A DNA stretch of 64,000 nucleotides from Paenibacillus lutimineralis (GTDB taxonomy: Bacteria > Bacillota > Bacilli > Paenibacillales > Paenibacillaceae). The notes under the pieces are model-generated. The model worked only from the letters and a program-made list of their open reading frames with translations, did no database searches and had not been told where the DNA came from. Position 1 is the stretch's first letter; each line of letters opens with the position of its first letter. Positions 26,971-36,308 of this stretch are shown piece after piece. The stretch is taken from contig NZ_CP034346.1 in assembly GCF_003991425.1 (NCBI RefSeq), positions 2,021,501 to 2,085,500 of the forward strand. The letters are read 5' to 3'. The position numbers and the translations under genes were made by a program.

Positions 26971-27858
26971 ATGAATTTCCAACAAATGATTCTGACCCTG
27001 CAGCAATTCTGGTCGGAGCAAAATTGTATTATCGTGCAACCGTATGATGTGGAGAAGGGAGCAGGGACGCTCAATCCGATGACCTTCCTTCGCTCGATTG
27101 GACCAGAGCCATGGAGAGTCGCTTATGTAGAGCCATCCCGTCGTCCGGCAGACGGACGATACGGTGAGAATCCTAACCGTCTGTATCAGCATCATCAGTT
27201 CCAAGTCATTATCAAGCCTTCCCCTGATAATATTCAGGAGATTTATTTGGAAAGTCTGAAGCGTCTTGGAATCAATCCGCTGGAGCATGATATTCGCTTC
27301 GTAGAGGATAACTGGGAGCATCCGGGTCTTGGCGCTTGGGGTCTTGGTTGGGAAGTTTGGTTGGATGGCATGGAAATTACACAATTTACTTATTTCCAAC
27401 AGGTTGGCGGAATTGAGGCTAATCCTGTAGCAGTGGAAATCACTTATGGTATGGAGCGCCTTGCCTCATATATCCAGGACAAAGAAAATGTGTTCGATCT
27501 GGAGTGGGTTGATGGAACGAGCTATGGAGATGTGTTCCACCAGGCAGAATTTGAACATTCGAAATATACGTTTGAGATGTCGGACGTAAAAATGCTGTTC
27601 ACATTGTTCAACATGTATGAGCAGGAAGCGAACAAAGCGATGGATCAGCATCTTGTATTCCCGGCATATGATTATGTGCTGAAATGTTCGCATGCGTTCA
27701 ACTTGCTTGATGCTAGAGGGGCAATCAGCGTAACGGAGCGTACCGGTTACATTACCCGGATTCGTAATCTAGCCCGTCAAGTTGCAGCAACTTATTTGGA
27801 GGAACGTGAGAAATTGGGATTCCCAATGCTTGAGAAAGGGGGCGCTGCACATGTCTAA
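26971..27858 (+). CDS. glyQ: Glycyl-tRNA synthetase alpha subunit
   Basis: A 295-residue catalytic alpha subunit of the tetrameric (alpha2beta2) GlyRS. It begins [19 protein letters not shown] and contains [20 protein letters not shown] and [20 protein letters not shown], all family hallmarks. ATG 26971 follows AAAGGAGTTGTGGTTC; an upstream in-frame ATG at 26962 lies too close to the ribosome site. Expression is controlled by the T-box upstream. The end overlaps glyS by eight bases. Confidence 0.97.
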   Translation: MNFQQMILTLQQFWSEQNCIIVQPYDVEKGAGTLNPMTFLRSIGPEPWRVAYVEPSRRPADGRYGENPNRLYQHHQFQVIIKPSPDNIQEIYLESLKRLGINPLEHDIRFVEDNWEHPGLGAWGLGWEVWLDGMEITQFTYFQQVGGIEANPVAVEITYGMERLASYIQDKENVFDLEWVDGTSYGDVFHQAEFEHSKYTFEMSDVKMLFTLFNMYEQEANKAMDQHLVFPAYDYVLKCSHAFNLLDARGAISVTERTGYITRIRNLARQVAATYLEEREKLGFPMLEKGGAAHV

Positions 27859-29929
27859 AGATTTATTGTTCGAGATCGGTTTAGAGGAAATGCCAGCTCG
27901 TTTCATCCGCGGAGCCATGGAGCAATTGTCAGAACGATTAGTCAAATGGCTGGATGATTCAGTAATTACACATGGTTCTGTCCTGAGCTATGCATCGCCG
28001 CGCCGTCTGGCTGTACTTATTAAGGGTGTAGCTGAGAAGCAGGAAGACGTTCATGAAGAGGTCAAAGGGCCTTCCCGTAAAATCGCTCTAGACGAGAACG
28101 GAGAGTGGAGTAAAGCCGCGCTTGGATTTGCCCGCAGCCAAGGAGCGACACCAGATCAGTTCACCTTCAAAGACCTGGGCGGAACAGAGTATGTCTATGT
28201 CAGCAAGAGCCGTACCGGTGTGGAGACAGCTTCCATCGTAGCGGAGGGCCTGCTGGGCATTATGCATGCGATGAATTTCCCGAAAAATATGCGCTGGGGC
28301 AATCATGATTTCAAATTTGTACGTCCGATCCGCTGGATCGTTGCCCTATTCGGATCGCAAATTATCGAGCTGGAAATCACCGGTGTTAAATCCGGAAACG
28401 TGACAAGAGGACATCGTTTCCTTGGTCAAGATACAGTTATCTCTGAACCAGCCAATTACGTAGAGGCTTTGCGTGCCGAGCACGTGATTGTTGATGTTAA
28501 TGAACGCCAAAAGCTGATTGAGGAACAAATCGCTGCATTGGCTTCCGAAAAAGACTGGAATATCGCAGTTAAGGATGACTTGCTGGAGGAAGTCTTGTTC
28601 CTAGTTGAGACACCGACAGCTCTTTATGGTAAGTTCGAGGAATCTTTCTTGAACATTCCGAAGGAAGTGCTCATCACTTCCATGCGTGAGCATCAACGTT
28701 ATTTCCCGGTATTGAACAACGAAGGAGGCTTGCTTCCTTATTTCGTCACGGTGCGTAACGGGAACGCCGAGCATCTTGATACCATCTCCCGCGGGAATGA
28801 GAAAGTGCTGCGCGCTCGTCTGTCTGATGCGAAGTTCTTCTATGAAGAGGATCAAAAGCTGCAGATTAAGGATGCCTTGTCTAAGTTGGAGAGCATCGTC
28901 TTCCATGAAGAGCTAGGAACTGTAGGAGATAAAGTACGCCGTATTCGCCGGAATGCCGAGAAGCTCTCGCACCTGCTTGGCGTAGAATCGGGAGTAGCTG
29001 AGATGATCAGCCGTACAGCTGAAATTTGCAAGTTCGACCTGGTGACGCAAATGGTAGGTGAATTCCCTGAACTGCAGGGCGTTATGGGTGAGGATTATGC
29101 TCGCAAAGCCGGAGAGCCGGAAACGGTAGCTAAAGCCGTATTTGAACATTATCAACCTCGCTTTGCCGGGGACCAAGTTCCTGCTTCGGAGATTGGTTCA
29201 ATTGTTAGTATTGCGGATAAAATAGATACGATTACCGGCTGCTTCTCGATCGGTATTATTCCGACTGGATCACAGGATCCATACGGATTACGCCGTCAAG
29301 CAGCTGGCATTGTACAGATTATTTTGGAGCATAAATTGTCTGTTAGCTTGAACGATATTTTCAAAATTTCACTGGAGACCCACGCGAACTTTCACGGCCT
29401 GAAGCGTACTGAGGAAGAAATTATGCGCGACTTGCTCGAATTCTTCGGTCTCCGTGTGAAGAGGACGCTCTCCGACAGCTTGCGTTATGATGTGGTCGAA
29501 GCGGTCATCGCAGCAGGATATGATGATGTCGTCTCTGTTGTTCAACGTGGCGATGCTCTGATGGATGCGGTAACGAATCAGGCGGACTTCAAAGCGACAG
29601 TTGAATCTTTCGGCCGTGTAAGCAATCTGGCTGCCAAAGCATCGGCAATGAAGGTTCGCTTCGACTTGCTCAGCGACCCTGCCGAGCAACAGCTCTATGA
29701 TACATGGCGGTCGATGACGGAGGACTATCGCAGCAAATTGACTGAAAGACACGAAGCAAAAGCTTTGAATTTGCTTGGTGGATTGCAATCGTCCATTACG
29801 AATTTCTTCGACAAAGTCATGGTTATGGCGGATGACGAAGAGATTCGCACTAACCGTCTGGCCTTGCTGGCAGCCATCGATGAGGATCTTAAGGCCTTTG
29901 CTGACTTCGGCAAGCTGGTCTGGGCATAG
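27851..29929 (+). CDS. glyS: Glycyl-tRNA synthetase beta subunit
   Basis: A 692-residue beta subunit that binds tRNA-Gly and is needed for activity with GlyQ. It begins [20 protein letters not shown] and contains [24 protein letters not shown] and, in the HD-like region, [20 protein letters not shown]. Codon ATG 27851 lies inside the glyQ tail with GAGAAAGGGGGCG upstream; the frame is open earlier, but the family starts here. yqxD follows after 23 bases; ccpN and yqfL (ppsR), found at this place in B. subtilis, are absent. Confidence 0.97.
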   Translation: MSKDLLFEIGLEEMPARFIRGAMEQLSERLVKWLDDSVITHGSVLSYASPRRLAVLIKGVAEKQEDVHEEVKGPSRKIALDENGEWSKAALGFARSQGATPDQFTFKDLGGTEYVYVSKSRTGVETASIVAEGLLGIMHAMNFPKNMRWGNHDFKFVRPIRWIVALFGSQIIELEITGVKSGNVTRGHRFLGQDTVISEPANYVEALRAEHVIVDVNERQKLIEEQIAALASEKDWNIAVKDDLLEEVLFLVETPTALYGKFEESFLNIPKEVLITSMREHQRYFPVLNNEGGLLPYFVTVRNGNAEHLDTISRGNEKVLRARLSDAKFFYEEDQKLQIKDALSKLESIVFHEELGTVGDKVRRIRRNAEKLSHLLGVESGVAEMISRTAEICKFDLVTQMVGEFPELQGVMGEDYARKAGEPETVAKAVFEHYQPRFAGDQVPASEIGSIVSIADKIDTITGCFSIGIIPTGSQDPYGLRRQAAGIVQIILEHKLSVSLNDIFKISLETHANFHGLKRTEEEIMRDLLEFFGLRVKRTLSDSLRYDVVEAVIAAGYDDVVSVVQRGDALMDAVTNQADFKATVESFGRVSNLAAKASAMKVRFDLLSDPAEQQLYDTWRSMTEDYRSKLTERHEAKALNLLGGLQSSITNFFDKVMVMADDEEIRTNRLALLAAIDEDLKAFADFGKLVWA

Positions 29930-29952
29930 AAGAAATGGAGGAAGTCCGGCAA

Positions 29953-30405
29953 ATGGCTCGAATTGTCGTGGATGCGGATTCCTGCCCGGTAAAACGGGAG
30001 ATTGTTGAAACGGCTCACGATTTTGGTGCGCAGGTGCTTATGGTTTCTTCTTATGATCATGAACTTCGGGCAGAACAGGGAGTGCAGATTATCCATGTTG
30101 ACCGAAGCTCACAAAGTGCTGATATGTATATTGCCAATCATATCGTCAAGGATGATATCGTAGTGACCCAGGATTATGGTCTCGCTGCCTTGACGATAGC
30201 TAAACATTGTAGAACATTGTCTCCCCGGGGCGAATTATTTCACCCGGGGAATATTGATTATTTGCTTGAACGCAGGCATTATCATGCCAAAGCGCGGCGC
30301 GGCGGGCGTTATGCCAAGGGCCCTAAGCCTTTTACCGATGCGGACCGCGCTCACTTCCAATATATGTTGTCAAAACTTTTGCAAGATTTGCAGGAGAATA
30401 ACTAA
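29953..30405 (+). CDS. yqxD: UPF0178 / YaiI-YqxD family protein
   Basis: A 150-residue NYN/PIN-like domain protein (DUF188). It starts MARIVVDADSCPVKREIVE and has DIVVTQDYGLAALTIAKH and a basic tail HAKARRGGRYAKGPKPFT, typical of the family. The PIN-like fold suggests RNA or nuclease activity, but none is established. ATG 29953 is preceded by GGAGGA nine bases upstream; an ATG at 29935 overlaps that site and is rejected. The order yqxD-dnaG-sigA is that of B. subtilis. Confidence 0.92.
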   Translation: MARIVVDADSCPVKREIVETAHDFGAQVLMVSSYDHELRAEQGVQIIHVDRSSQSADMYIANHIVKDDIVVTQDYGLAALTIAKHCRTLSPRGELFHPGNIDYLLERRHYHAKARRGGRYAKGPKPFTDADRAHFQYMLSKLLQDLQENN

Positions 30406-30487
30406 TTTTAGCGAATTTATAATTACGTGTTAGAAGTCATTTTTAACGGCCTAAGTTTGGCTGTGAAATATTCTAACTTAGGTGTGT

Positions 30488-30512
30488 GTTCAAAAAGTTC
30501 GACTTTTTGGAC
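30488..30512. repeat. Repeat family 1, core-less remnant before dnaG
   Basis: Only the two ends remain, joined: GTTCAAAAAGT-TCG-ACTTTTTGGAC, a 25-bp near-perfect palindrome with the conserved right flank GACCTCTTGAAAG. It sits 28 bp before the dnaG start and could form a stable hairpin next to the ribosome site. Confidence 0.7.
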
Positions 30513-30540
30513 GACCTCTTGAAAGATGAAGGTGGTTTAG

Positions 30541-32361
30541 ATGAGTACCGGAAGAGGTATTCCGGAGGAAGTCATCGAGGCAGTCTTGCGGCAACATGAT
30601 ATCGTCGACACGGTTGGCAAACACGTTCATCTGACGAAACAGGGTAAGTATATGAAAGGGCTATGTCCATTCCATTCAGAGAAGACGCCCTCTTTTACGG
30701 TTACACCCGAACGGCAGATCTTCCATTGTTATGGCTGCGGTAAAGGCGGAAATGCCATCAAATTCAGGATGGAAATCGAAGGATTAACTTTCCCTGAGGC
30801 CGTAAGAGTAATGGCAGAAGAGGCCCATATTCCGTTTGAAGACGGAATGGGGGGCCAGGGCGGATCGCCGCGGGATATGGAACTTGAGCAGTTGCTGCAG
30901 GCTCATGAATGGACCTCCAAGCTGTATCATTATTTATTGAAGAATACAGAGCATGGCAAACCGGCCTTGGAGTATCTGAGGTCAAGAGGCATTAATGACA
31001 AGGCCATTGATACTTTTCAAATCGGTTACGCACCTGCGCGTTGGGATACACTCGTCCAGTTTTTGGATAAACGCTCTTTTGATCTGAAAGTAATGGAGAA
31101 GGGCGGATTGATCTCTTCCAAGCAGGATGGGACAGGCTTTGTGGATCGCTTCCGTGACCGGGTCATCTTTCCGCTACATAATCGGACCGGGAAGGTAATT
31201 GCTTTTGCCGGGAGAATTCTGGGCGACGGACAGCCGAAGTACTTGAATTCATCGGAGAGTAGATTGTTCAGCAAGAGCCGGACGTTATATAACCTGCATC
31301 AGGCCAAGACTGATATTCGCAAAACAAGGCAATTTGTCCTGTTCGAAGGATATGGCGATGTAATCAGCGCCTGGGATGCAGGGGTTCATAACGGCGTTGC
31401 CACAATGGGAACGTCGTTGACCGAGAGTCATGCCAACATAATGAGAAGTCTAGCGGATGAGGTGATCGTCTGTTATGACGGCGATAATGCTGGACAAGCC
31501 GCGGCTCTGAAGAGTATATCGATTCTGGAAGGAGTCGGCTTCAATACGAAAATAGCCCTGTTAAGCGATGGCCTCGATCCGGATGAGTTCATTCAGAAAT
31601 ACGGAGCTGAGCGCTTCAAATCGCAAGTGTTGGATGGAGCTGTTACATCCGTCAAATTTAAGCTTATATATCTGAAAAAAAACCATATACTGCTAGAGGA
31701 AGACGGAAAGATTGCCTATATCAAAGATGCTCTGGAAATTATAGCCCCTTTGCCATCGCCTACGGAACGCGAGATCTACTTGCAGGATTTATCAGCGGAT
31801 CTGCAGGTGTCATATGACAGTCTGAAGCAGGAATGCAATGAATTGCGCCAGGCTATGCAAAAAAAGGCTCCCGCAGGGGATAATAAGGCCAAAAGGTGGA
31901 ATAATGGTAGGCATAAAACGGGGCAGGCGTCGATGCCGACGCTGCTGCCTGCTTATCAGGTCGCAGAGCGAAGATTGCTGTTCTATATGCTCCAGGATGA
32001 AGAGGTTGCTCAGTATGTGAGCAAGCATCTTGGAGATGATTTTAACATCGATGATCATGCGGCGATTGCTGCTTATCTATACGCCTATTATGCGCAAGGG
32101 AAAGAACCGGATGCGAGCCGGTTTGTATCTTCGCTTGAGGATGATCGTCTGGAGAAGACCGTAGTTGCGATCGCTATGATGGACATTCCGAGAGAATGGA
32201 GCTTTCAGGAATTGGACGATTGTATCCGGGAGATCCGGCGGTTTCCGTTAGTGGAACAAATAAAGCGCAAAAAAGAAGAAATGGTCTCGTCCGAACGAGC
32301 CGGTGACTTTATACGCGCGGCACAAATTGCAAGTGAGATTATTGCCCTAGAGAGACAGTAA
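30541..32361 (+). CDS. dnaG: DNA primase
   Basis: A 606-residue primase that makes RNA primers at the replication fork. The N-terminal CHC2 zinc finger has Cys42, His45, Cys63 and Cys66 (LCPFH and CYGCGKGG). The TOPRIM part shows [15 protein letters not shown] and [10 protein letters not shown]. The C-terminal region (about 450-606), after a basic linker, matches the DnaB-interacting domain. The start is ATG behind AAGGTGGTTTAG. It forms the macromolecular-synthesis operon with sigA 43 bp downstream. Confidence 0.97.
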   Translation: MSTGRGIPEEVIEAVLRQHDIVDTVGKHVHLTKQGKYMKGLCPFHSEKTPSFTVTPERQIFHCYGCGKGGNAIKFRMEIEGLTFPEAVRVMAEEAHIPFEDGMGGQGGSPRDMELEQLLQAHEWTSKLYHYLLKNTEHGKPALEYLRSRGINDKAIDTFQIGYAPARWDTLVQFLDKRSFDLKVMEKGGLISSKQDGTGFVDRFRDRVIFPLHNRTGKVIAFAGRILGDGQPKYLNSSESRLFSKSRTLYNLHQAKTDIRKTRQFVLFEGYGDVISAWDAGVHNGVATMGTSLTESHANIMRSLADEVIVCYDGDNAGQAAALKSISILEGVGFNTKIALLSDGLDPDEFIQKYGAERFKSQVLDGAVTSVKFKLIYLKKNHILLEEDGKIAYIKDALEIIAPLPSPTEREIYLQDLSADLQVSYDSLKQECNELRQAMQKKAPAGDNKAKRWNNGRHKTGQASMPTLLPAYQVAERRLLFYMLQDEEVAQYVSKHLGDDFNIDDHAAIAAYLYAYYAQGKEPDASRFVSSLEDDRLEKTVVAIAMMDIPREWSFQELDDCIREIRRFPLVEQIKRKKEEMVSSERAGDFIRAAQIASEIIALERQ

Positions 32362-32404
32362 GAGGTTAGGACTTTGGATGTTTCTAGGGAGGAGGGAGCC
32401 CAAT

Positions 32405-33532
32405 ATGGCGAATGATCAACATACTGAACTAGAAACGGATTTGACATTAGATCAAGTGAAAGAGCGCTTGATTGAACAAGGGAAGAAGAAATCTTCTCTG
32501 ACCTACAAGGAAATTATGGAGAAGCTGTCTCCCTTCGATCAGGATCCTGAGCAAATGGATGAATTCTTTGAGCATCTTGGAGATCTTGGGATAGATGTGA
32601 ACGGGGATAGTGATGAAGAGCTAACTAGTCGTAGTGGCGACGAGGATCGCGAGAATAATGACGACTTCAATTATGATGATGATCTATCGCTCCCGCCAGG
32701 CATCAAGATTAATGACCCGGTGCGGATGTATTTGAAAGAGATCGGACGCGTCCCTCTGTTAACTGCTGAAGATGAGATGGAGCTTGCGAAGCGAATCGAG
32801 AATGGCGATGAGGAAGCGAAGCGCCGTCTGGCCGAGGCGAATCTGCGTCTCGTTGTCAGCATTGCCAAGCGTTATGTAGGACGCGGCATGCTGTTCCTTG
32901 ATCTGATTCAGGAAGGGAACATGGGCTTGATCAAGGCAGTCGAGAAGTTCGATCACAAGAAGGGCTTCAAATTCAGTACTTATGCGACATGGTGGATTCG
33001 TCAGGCTATTACCCGTGCGATCGCCGACCAAGCAAGAACGATTCGGATCCCTGTTCATATGGTTGAGACGATTAATAAGCTGATCAGAGTATCCCGGCAG
33101 CTATTGCAGGAGCTCGGCCGTGAGCCCGCTCCGGAAGAAATTGCTGCAGAGATGGATCTGAGCGTGGAGAAGGTCCGCGAGATCATGAAGATCGCACAGG
33201 AGCCTGTATCCCTGGAAACGCCAATCGGTGAGGAAGATGATTCTCATCTGGGCGATTTCATTGAAGATCAGGAGGCGTTGGCGCCAGCGGACGCCGCAGC
33301 TTACGAGCTTCTCAAAGAACAGCTGGAGGATGTCCTTGACACTCTTACCGAGAGGGAAGAGAATGTGCTTCGCCTACGCTTTGGTCTCGACGATGGCCGG
33401 ACCAGAACCTTGGAGGAAGTCGGCAAGGTATTCGGCGTAACTAGGGAGAGAATTCGCCAGATTGAAGCGAAGGCGCTCCGTAAGCTTCGCCATCCAAGCC
33501 GCAGCAAACGGCTCAAGGATTTCCTGGAATAG
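32405..33532 (+). CDS. sigA: RNA polymerase primary sigma factor SigA
   Basis: A 375-residue housekeeping sigma factor. Region 1.1 is followed by an acidic stretch (about 75-100). Region 1.2/2 has [37 protein letters not shown] and [20 protein letters not shown]; region 3 has [12 protein letters not shown]; region 4 has [18 protein letters not shown] and [23 protein letters not shown] 32405 was chosen for GGAGGAGGGAG about seven bases upstream. A terminator follows at 33539-33577. Confidence 0.98.
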   Translation: MANDQHTELETDLTLDQVKERLIEQGKKKSSLTYKEIMEKLSPFDQDPEQMDEFFEHLGDLGIDVNGDSDEELTSRSGDEDRENNDDFNYDDDLSLPPGIKINDPVRMYLKEIGRVPLLTAEDEMELAKRIENGDEEAKRRLAEANLRLVVSIAKRYVGRGMLFLDLIQEGNMGLIKAVEKFDHKKGFKFSTYATWWIRQAITRAIADQARTIRIPVHMVETINKLIRVSRQLLQELGREPAPEEIAAEMDLSVEKVREIMKIAQEPVSLETPIGEEDDSHLGDFIEDQEALAPADAAAYELLKEQLEDVLDTLTEREENVLRLRFGLDDGRTRTLEEVGKVFGVTRERIRQIEAKALRKLRHPSRSKRLKDFLE

Positions 33533-33538
33533 CGCCTC

Positions 33539-33577
33539 AATAGACCTTCTGCAGCCAGGCAGCGAGGTCTATTTTTT
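33539..33577 (+). terminator. Intrinsic terminator after sigA
   Basis: AATAGACCT pairs with AGGTCTATT, loop of 17, followed by a T-run. It closes the yqxD-dnaG-sigA transcript. Confidence 0.85.
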
Positions 33578-33813
33578 CATTCTGACCTTAACCGCTAGTT
33601 GCATGTAACATAGCAAGGAAGTACTGTAATTCCTAAGTCATATGGAAGAACTTTCTTGTGGATCACTGTTGTTGGTCTTTATTTTAACTTTTTTTCCAAG
33701 TCAATGCAAATTGCTGTAAAGATTGTAATTGTTTTCTTCTTGAGGAGATTTTTTTGAACACTTTTGTAAGTCAGGTTATGGCAGTAAATAAAACAGGTGG
33801 TGTAATTTTCTTA

Positions 33814-34572
33814 ATGAAACTATCAGCAAGATTACAGGTCATTGCAGATGAGCTTTCTCTCGGATGCAGAATGGCCGATATTGGATCAGATCATGCACTG
33901 TTACCGGTCTATGCAGTTAAGAATGGCAAGGCTTCCTATGCTGTAGCTGGGGAAGTGAATGACGGTCCCTATGAGGCCGCTCGGAGACAGGTTGCCGAGG
34001 CTGGGGAACATAGTCGAATCTCTGTCCGTAAAGGCGACGGTTTGGCTGTCATCCGCCCTGGGGAGGTCGATACAATTACTATTGCCGGAATGGGCGGGGC
34101 ATTAATCGTATCCATACTTGCAAGTGGAATTGATAAGCTGACGGGTGTGAAGCGGCTTGTGCTTCAGCCGAATGTCGGTGAGGAATTTGTTCGCAATTGG
34201 CTGATTGAGAACGGCTGGTATTTAGAGAAGGAGCAGATACTGGAGGAAGACGGGAAGATTTATGAAGTGCTGACGGCTATATCTGATCCAGGGGCTGAAG
34301 CTTTGAACAAACAATTGTACCAAGATAAGACTATGGATGGCAGTATTGTCATTAACAAGCCATTGTTGTTGAGAATCGGACCTAGATTCATTATGAATCC
34401 TTCACCGATATTGTTGAAGAAATGGCAGGGAGAAATAGCGAAGCTGGAGAAGATTTGCCGTCAGGTCGCTTTATCCGATCAGGAGGCTTCGCGTGAGCGA
34501 GAAAACGAATTTAGACAGGAGATAGAACAGCTTAAGGAGGTTTTGGCATGCTGGCAAAAGGACAGACCGTAA
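33814..34572 (+). CDS. trmK: tRNA (adenine22-N1)-methyltransferase TrmK
   Basis: A 252-residue SAM-dependent methyltransferase that makes m1A22 in tRNA. The Rossmann motif MADIGSDHALLPVY (residues 20-33) and TITIAGMGGALIVSIL are typical of TrmK (YqfN). ATG 33814 fits the family N terminus (MKLSARLQVIADEL) with AGGTGG upstream; a TTG at 33754 would add 20 residues without family support. The end overlaps yqfO by 25 bases, as in B. subtilis. Confidence 0.93.
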   Translation: MKLSARLQVIADELSLGCRMADIGSDHALLPVYAVKNGKASYAVAGEVNDGPYEAARRQVAEAGEHSRISVRKGDGLAVIRPGEVDTITIAGMGGALIVSILASGIDKLTGVKRLVLQPNVGEEFVRNWLIENGWYLEKEQILEEDGKIYEVLTAISDPGAEALNKQLYQDKTMDGSIVINKPLLLRIGPRFIMNPSPILLKKWQGEIAKLEKICRQVALSDQEASRERENEFRQEIEQLKEVLACWQKDRP

Positions 34573-35663
34573 TTCAGTATATGGAGCAGCTTGCACCTAA
34601 GCATGTTGCTGTAGAAGGAGACAAGATTGGACTGCAGCTTGGCAGTTTAAGCAAAGAGATTACAGGCGTTCTCGTTGCGCTTGATGTCAATGAGGAGGTT
34701 GTCGACGAGGCTATTTCTCTTGGGGCTAATCTCATCGTTGCGCATCATGCGATCATTTTCAGACCGCTCCCTTCGATTCAGGTGGATACGCCTATGGGTA
34801 AGGTCTATGAGAAGCTGATTAAGAATGATATTGCTGTCTATATAGCACATACTAATCTGGATATTACAGAAGGCGGTATGAATGATTGGATGGCTGAAGC
34901 ACTTGGATTCGAGCCCAGTTCCTCGTTAGAAGACATCCATACAGACAACCTGTACAAGCTGGTTGTATTCGTTCCGAAGGATCATCATCAGCGTGTGCTT
35001 GATGCTATGCTTGACGCTGGAGCCGGAGCCATCGGGAATTACAGTCACTGTAGCTTCAATATTGAGGGTTATGGTACGTTCAAGCCTGGGGCAGGCACGG
35101 ACCCATATATCGGTTCGCAGGGCAAGCTGGAGAAGGTTGAGGAGATTCGGATCGAGACGATAGTTCCGGCTAGTATTCGCAATCAGGTGATACAGGCTAT
35201 GCTGAGAAATCATCCGTATGAAGAGGTAGCCTATGATCTGTATCCGATGGATCTGAAGGGCCGTACCTTAGGTTTAGGGCGTGTAGGTAAGCTCGCAGAA
35301 CCGATAACCTTGAAGGAGTTTGTAGAACGTGTCAAAGTGAAGCTGGACGTTCCTGCTGTCAGGGTCGTAGGCGATCTGAATCGAACCATTAAGAAAGCTG
35401 CTGTGCTTGGCGGTTCTGGGGGCAGGTATTGGAAGCATGCGTTGTTCCAGGGGGCGGATGTGCTCGTGACAGGAGACGTCGATTACCATACGGCTCAGGA
35501 TGCTTTCATGGCCGGAATCACGATTGTCGATCCGGGACATAATGCAGAGAAGATTATGAAGGTGAAAGTAGCGGAATGGCTGACCAATAAACTGACGGAA
35601 AATAAATATGATACGAAGGTTCATTCCTCGGAAATAAACACCGAACCGTTTGTTTTCATGTAA
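34548..35663 (+). CDS. yqfO: Nif3-like dinuclear metal center protein YqfO
   Basis: A 371-residue NIF3/YqfO family protein. The N- and C-terminal NIF3 parts carry metal-ligand motifs IVAHHAIIF, AHTNLD and DPGHNAEK. Between them (about 125-235) lies the PII-like insertion typical of the long Bacillales form (YKLVVFVPKDHHQRVLDAM). The ATG follows AAGGAGGTTTTGGC inside the trmK tail. The biochemical role is uncertain; links to GTP cyclohydrolase-like folds are known. A repeat fragment and the rnpB promoter follow. Confidence 0.93.
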   Translation: MLAKGQTVIQYMEQLAPKHVAVEGDKIGLQLGSLSKEITGVLVALDVNEEVVDEAISLGANLIVAHHAIIFRPLPSIQVDTPMGKVYEKLIKNDIAVYIAHTNLDITEGGMNDWMAEALGFEPSSSLEDIHTDNLYKLVVFVPKDHHQRVLDAMLDAGAGAIGNYSHCSFNIEGYGTFKPGAGTDPYIGSQGKLEKVEEIRIETIVPASIRNQVIQAMLRNHPYEEVAYDLYPMDLKGRTLGLGRVGKLAEPITLKEFVERVKVKLDVPAVRVVGDLNRTIKKAAVLGGSGGRYWKHALFQGADVLVTGDVDYHTAQDAFMAGITIVDPGHNAEKIMKVKVAEWLTNKLTENKYDTKVHSSEINTEPFVFM

Positions 35664-35679
35664 CAATACATGTATTTGT

Positions 35680-35737
35680 CTGCTTTTCAGCACCGAGAAG
35701 GTTGAATGAAGCTAGCTTATATTTTTGAAACTACCTT
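35680..35737 (+). repeat. Repeat family 1, internally deleted fragment
   Basis: CTGCTTTTCAGCACCGAGAA plus GGTTGAATGAAGCTAG of the left part is joined directly to a right end TTTTTGAAACTACC; the core hairpins are missing. It lies just upstream of the rnpB promoter. Confidence 0.65.
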
Positions 35738-35747
35738 TAATTGGACC

Positions 35748-35776
35748 TTGAGTTAACTTGATATTACCTGTATACT
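35748..35776 (+). promoter_or_regulatory. rnpB promoter
   Basis: TTGAGT at 35748-35753, a 17-bp spacer and TATACT at 35771-35776; transcription would start near 35783, about ten bases before the P1 helix of the RNase P RNA. Confidence 0.75.
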
Positions 35777-35792
35777 AACTAATGTTGCCTTT

Positions 35793-36200
35793 CGAAAGTT
35801 TGACAGACAATCGCTGGCGGCTTCGGCCGCGAGAGGAAAGTCCGGGCTCCATAGGGCAGGATGCTGGATAACGTCCAGTCAGCGCGAGCTGAAGGATAGT
35901 GCCACAGAAATGGACCGCCGATGGCCGCTATTATGGCGGCACAGGCAAGGATGGAACCGAGGTGTAAGAGACCCCGAGGAACGCTGGTGACTTCGTTCCT
36001 GGTAAACCCCATCTGGAGCAAGACCTAATGGGACGCAGCTTCCTTGGAAGCAGCCTTTGCCCGAGGCGCGTCTGGGTTGGTCGCTGGAACCACATAGTAA
36101 TATGTGGTCTAGATAGATGATTGTCACTTACAGCGGGAGGGTAGTTCCCGTTCTTACCGCTACGAGTACAGAACCCGGCTTATGGCAAACTTTCACCACT
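35793..36200 (+). ncRNA. rnpB: RNase P RNA, type A
   Basis: This is the catalytic RNA of ribonuclease P, which trims tRNA 5' ends. Universal blocks are present: GAGGAAAGTCCGGGCTCC at 35833-35850, AGATAGATGATTGTC near 36110 and ACAGAACCCGGCTTA at 36168-36182. The ends pair as P1 (GAAAGTTTG 35794-35802 with CAAACTTTC 36186-36194). ATAGGGCAGGATGCTGGATA and ACCGCCGATGGCC follow the E. coli-like (type A) layout, while B. subtilis has type B. Length is about 400 nt. A shared terminator follows. Confidence 0.93.
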
Positions 36201-36272
36201 GTCGCAACATTTTCTCTAGAGGCTTACCGCAAGTTGTTGAATCTGCGGTCATGCGCCTCAAATACATAATGC

Positions 36273-36308
36273 AAAAAAGACGGCCGCTTTGGCCGTCTCT
36301 TTTTTTTG
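36273..36308. terminator. Bidirectional terminator between rnpB and subtilase
   Basis: AAAAAAGACGGCC-GCTTT-GGCCGTCTCTTTTTT: a stem flanked by A-run and T-run, able to stop both rnpB (plus) and the subtilase transcript (minus). Confidence 0.88.

Noticed and set aside
33745..33775. Further repeat family 1 fragment before trmK (TTTTTTTGAACACTTTTG)
   Set aside because: Only about 15 bases resemble the family's end in AT-rich sequence; chance cannot be excluded.
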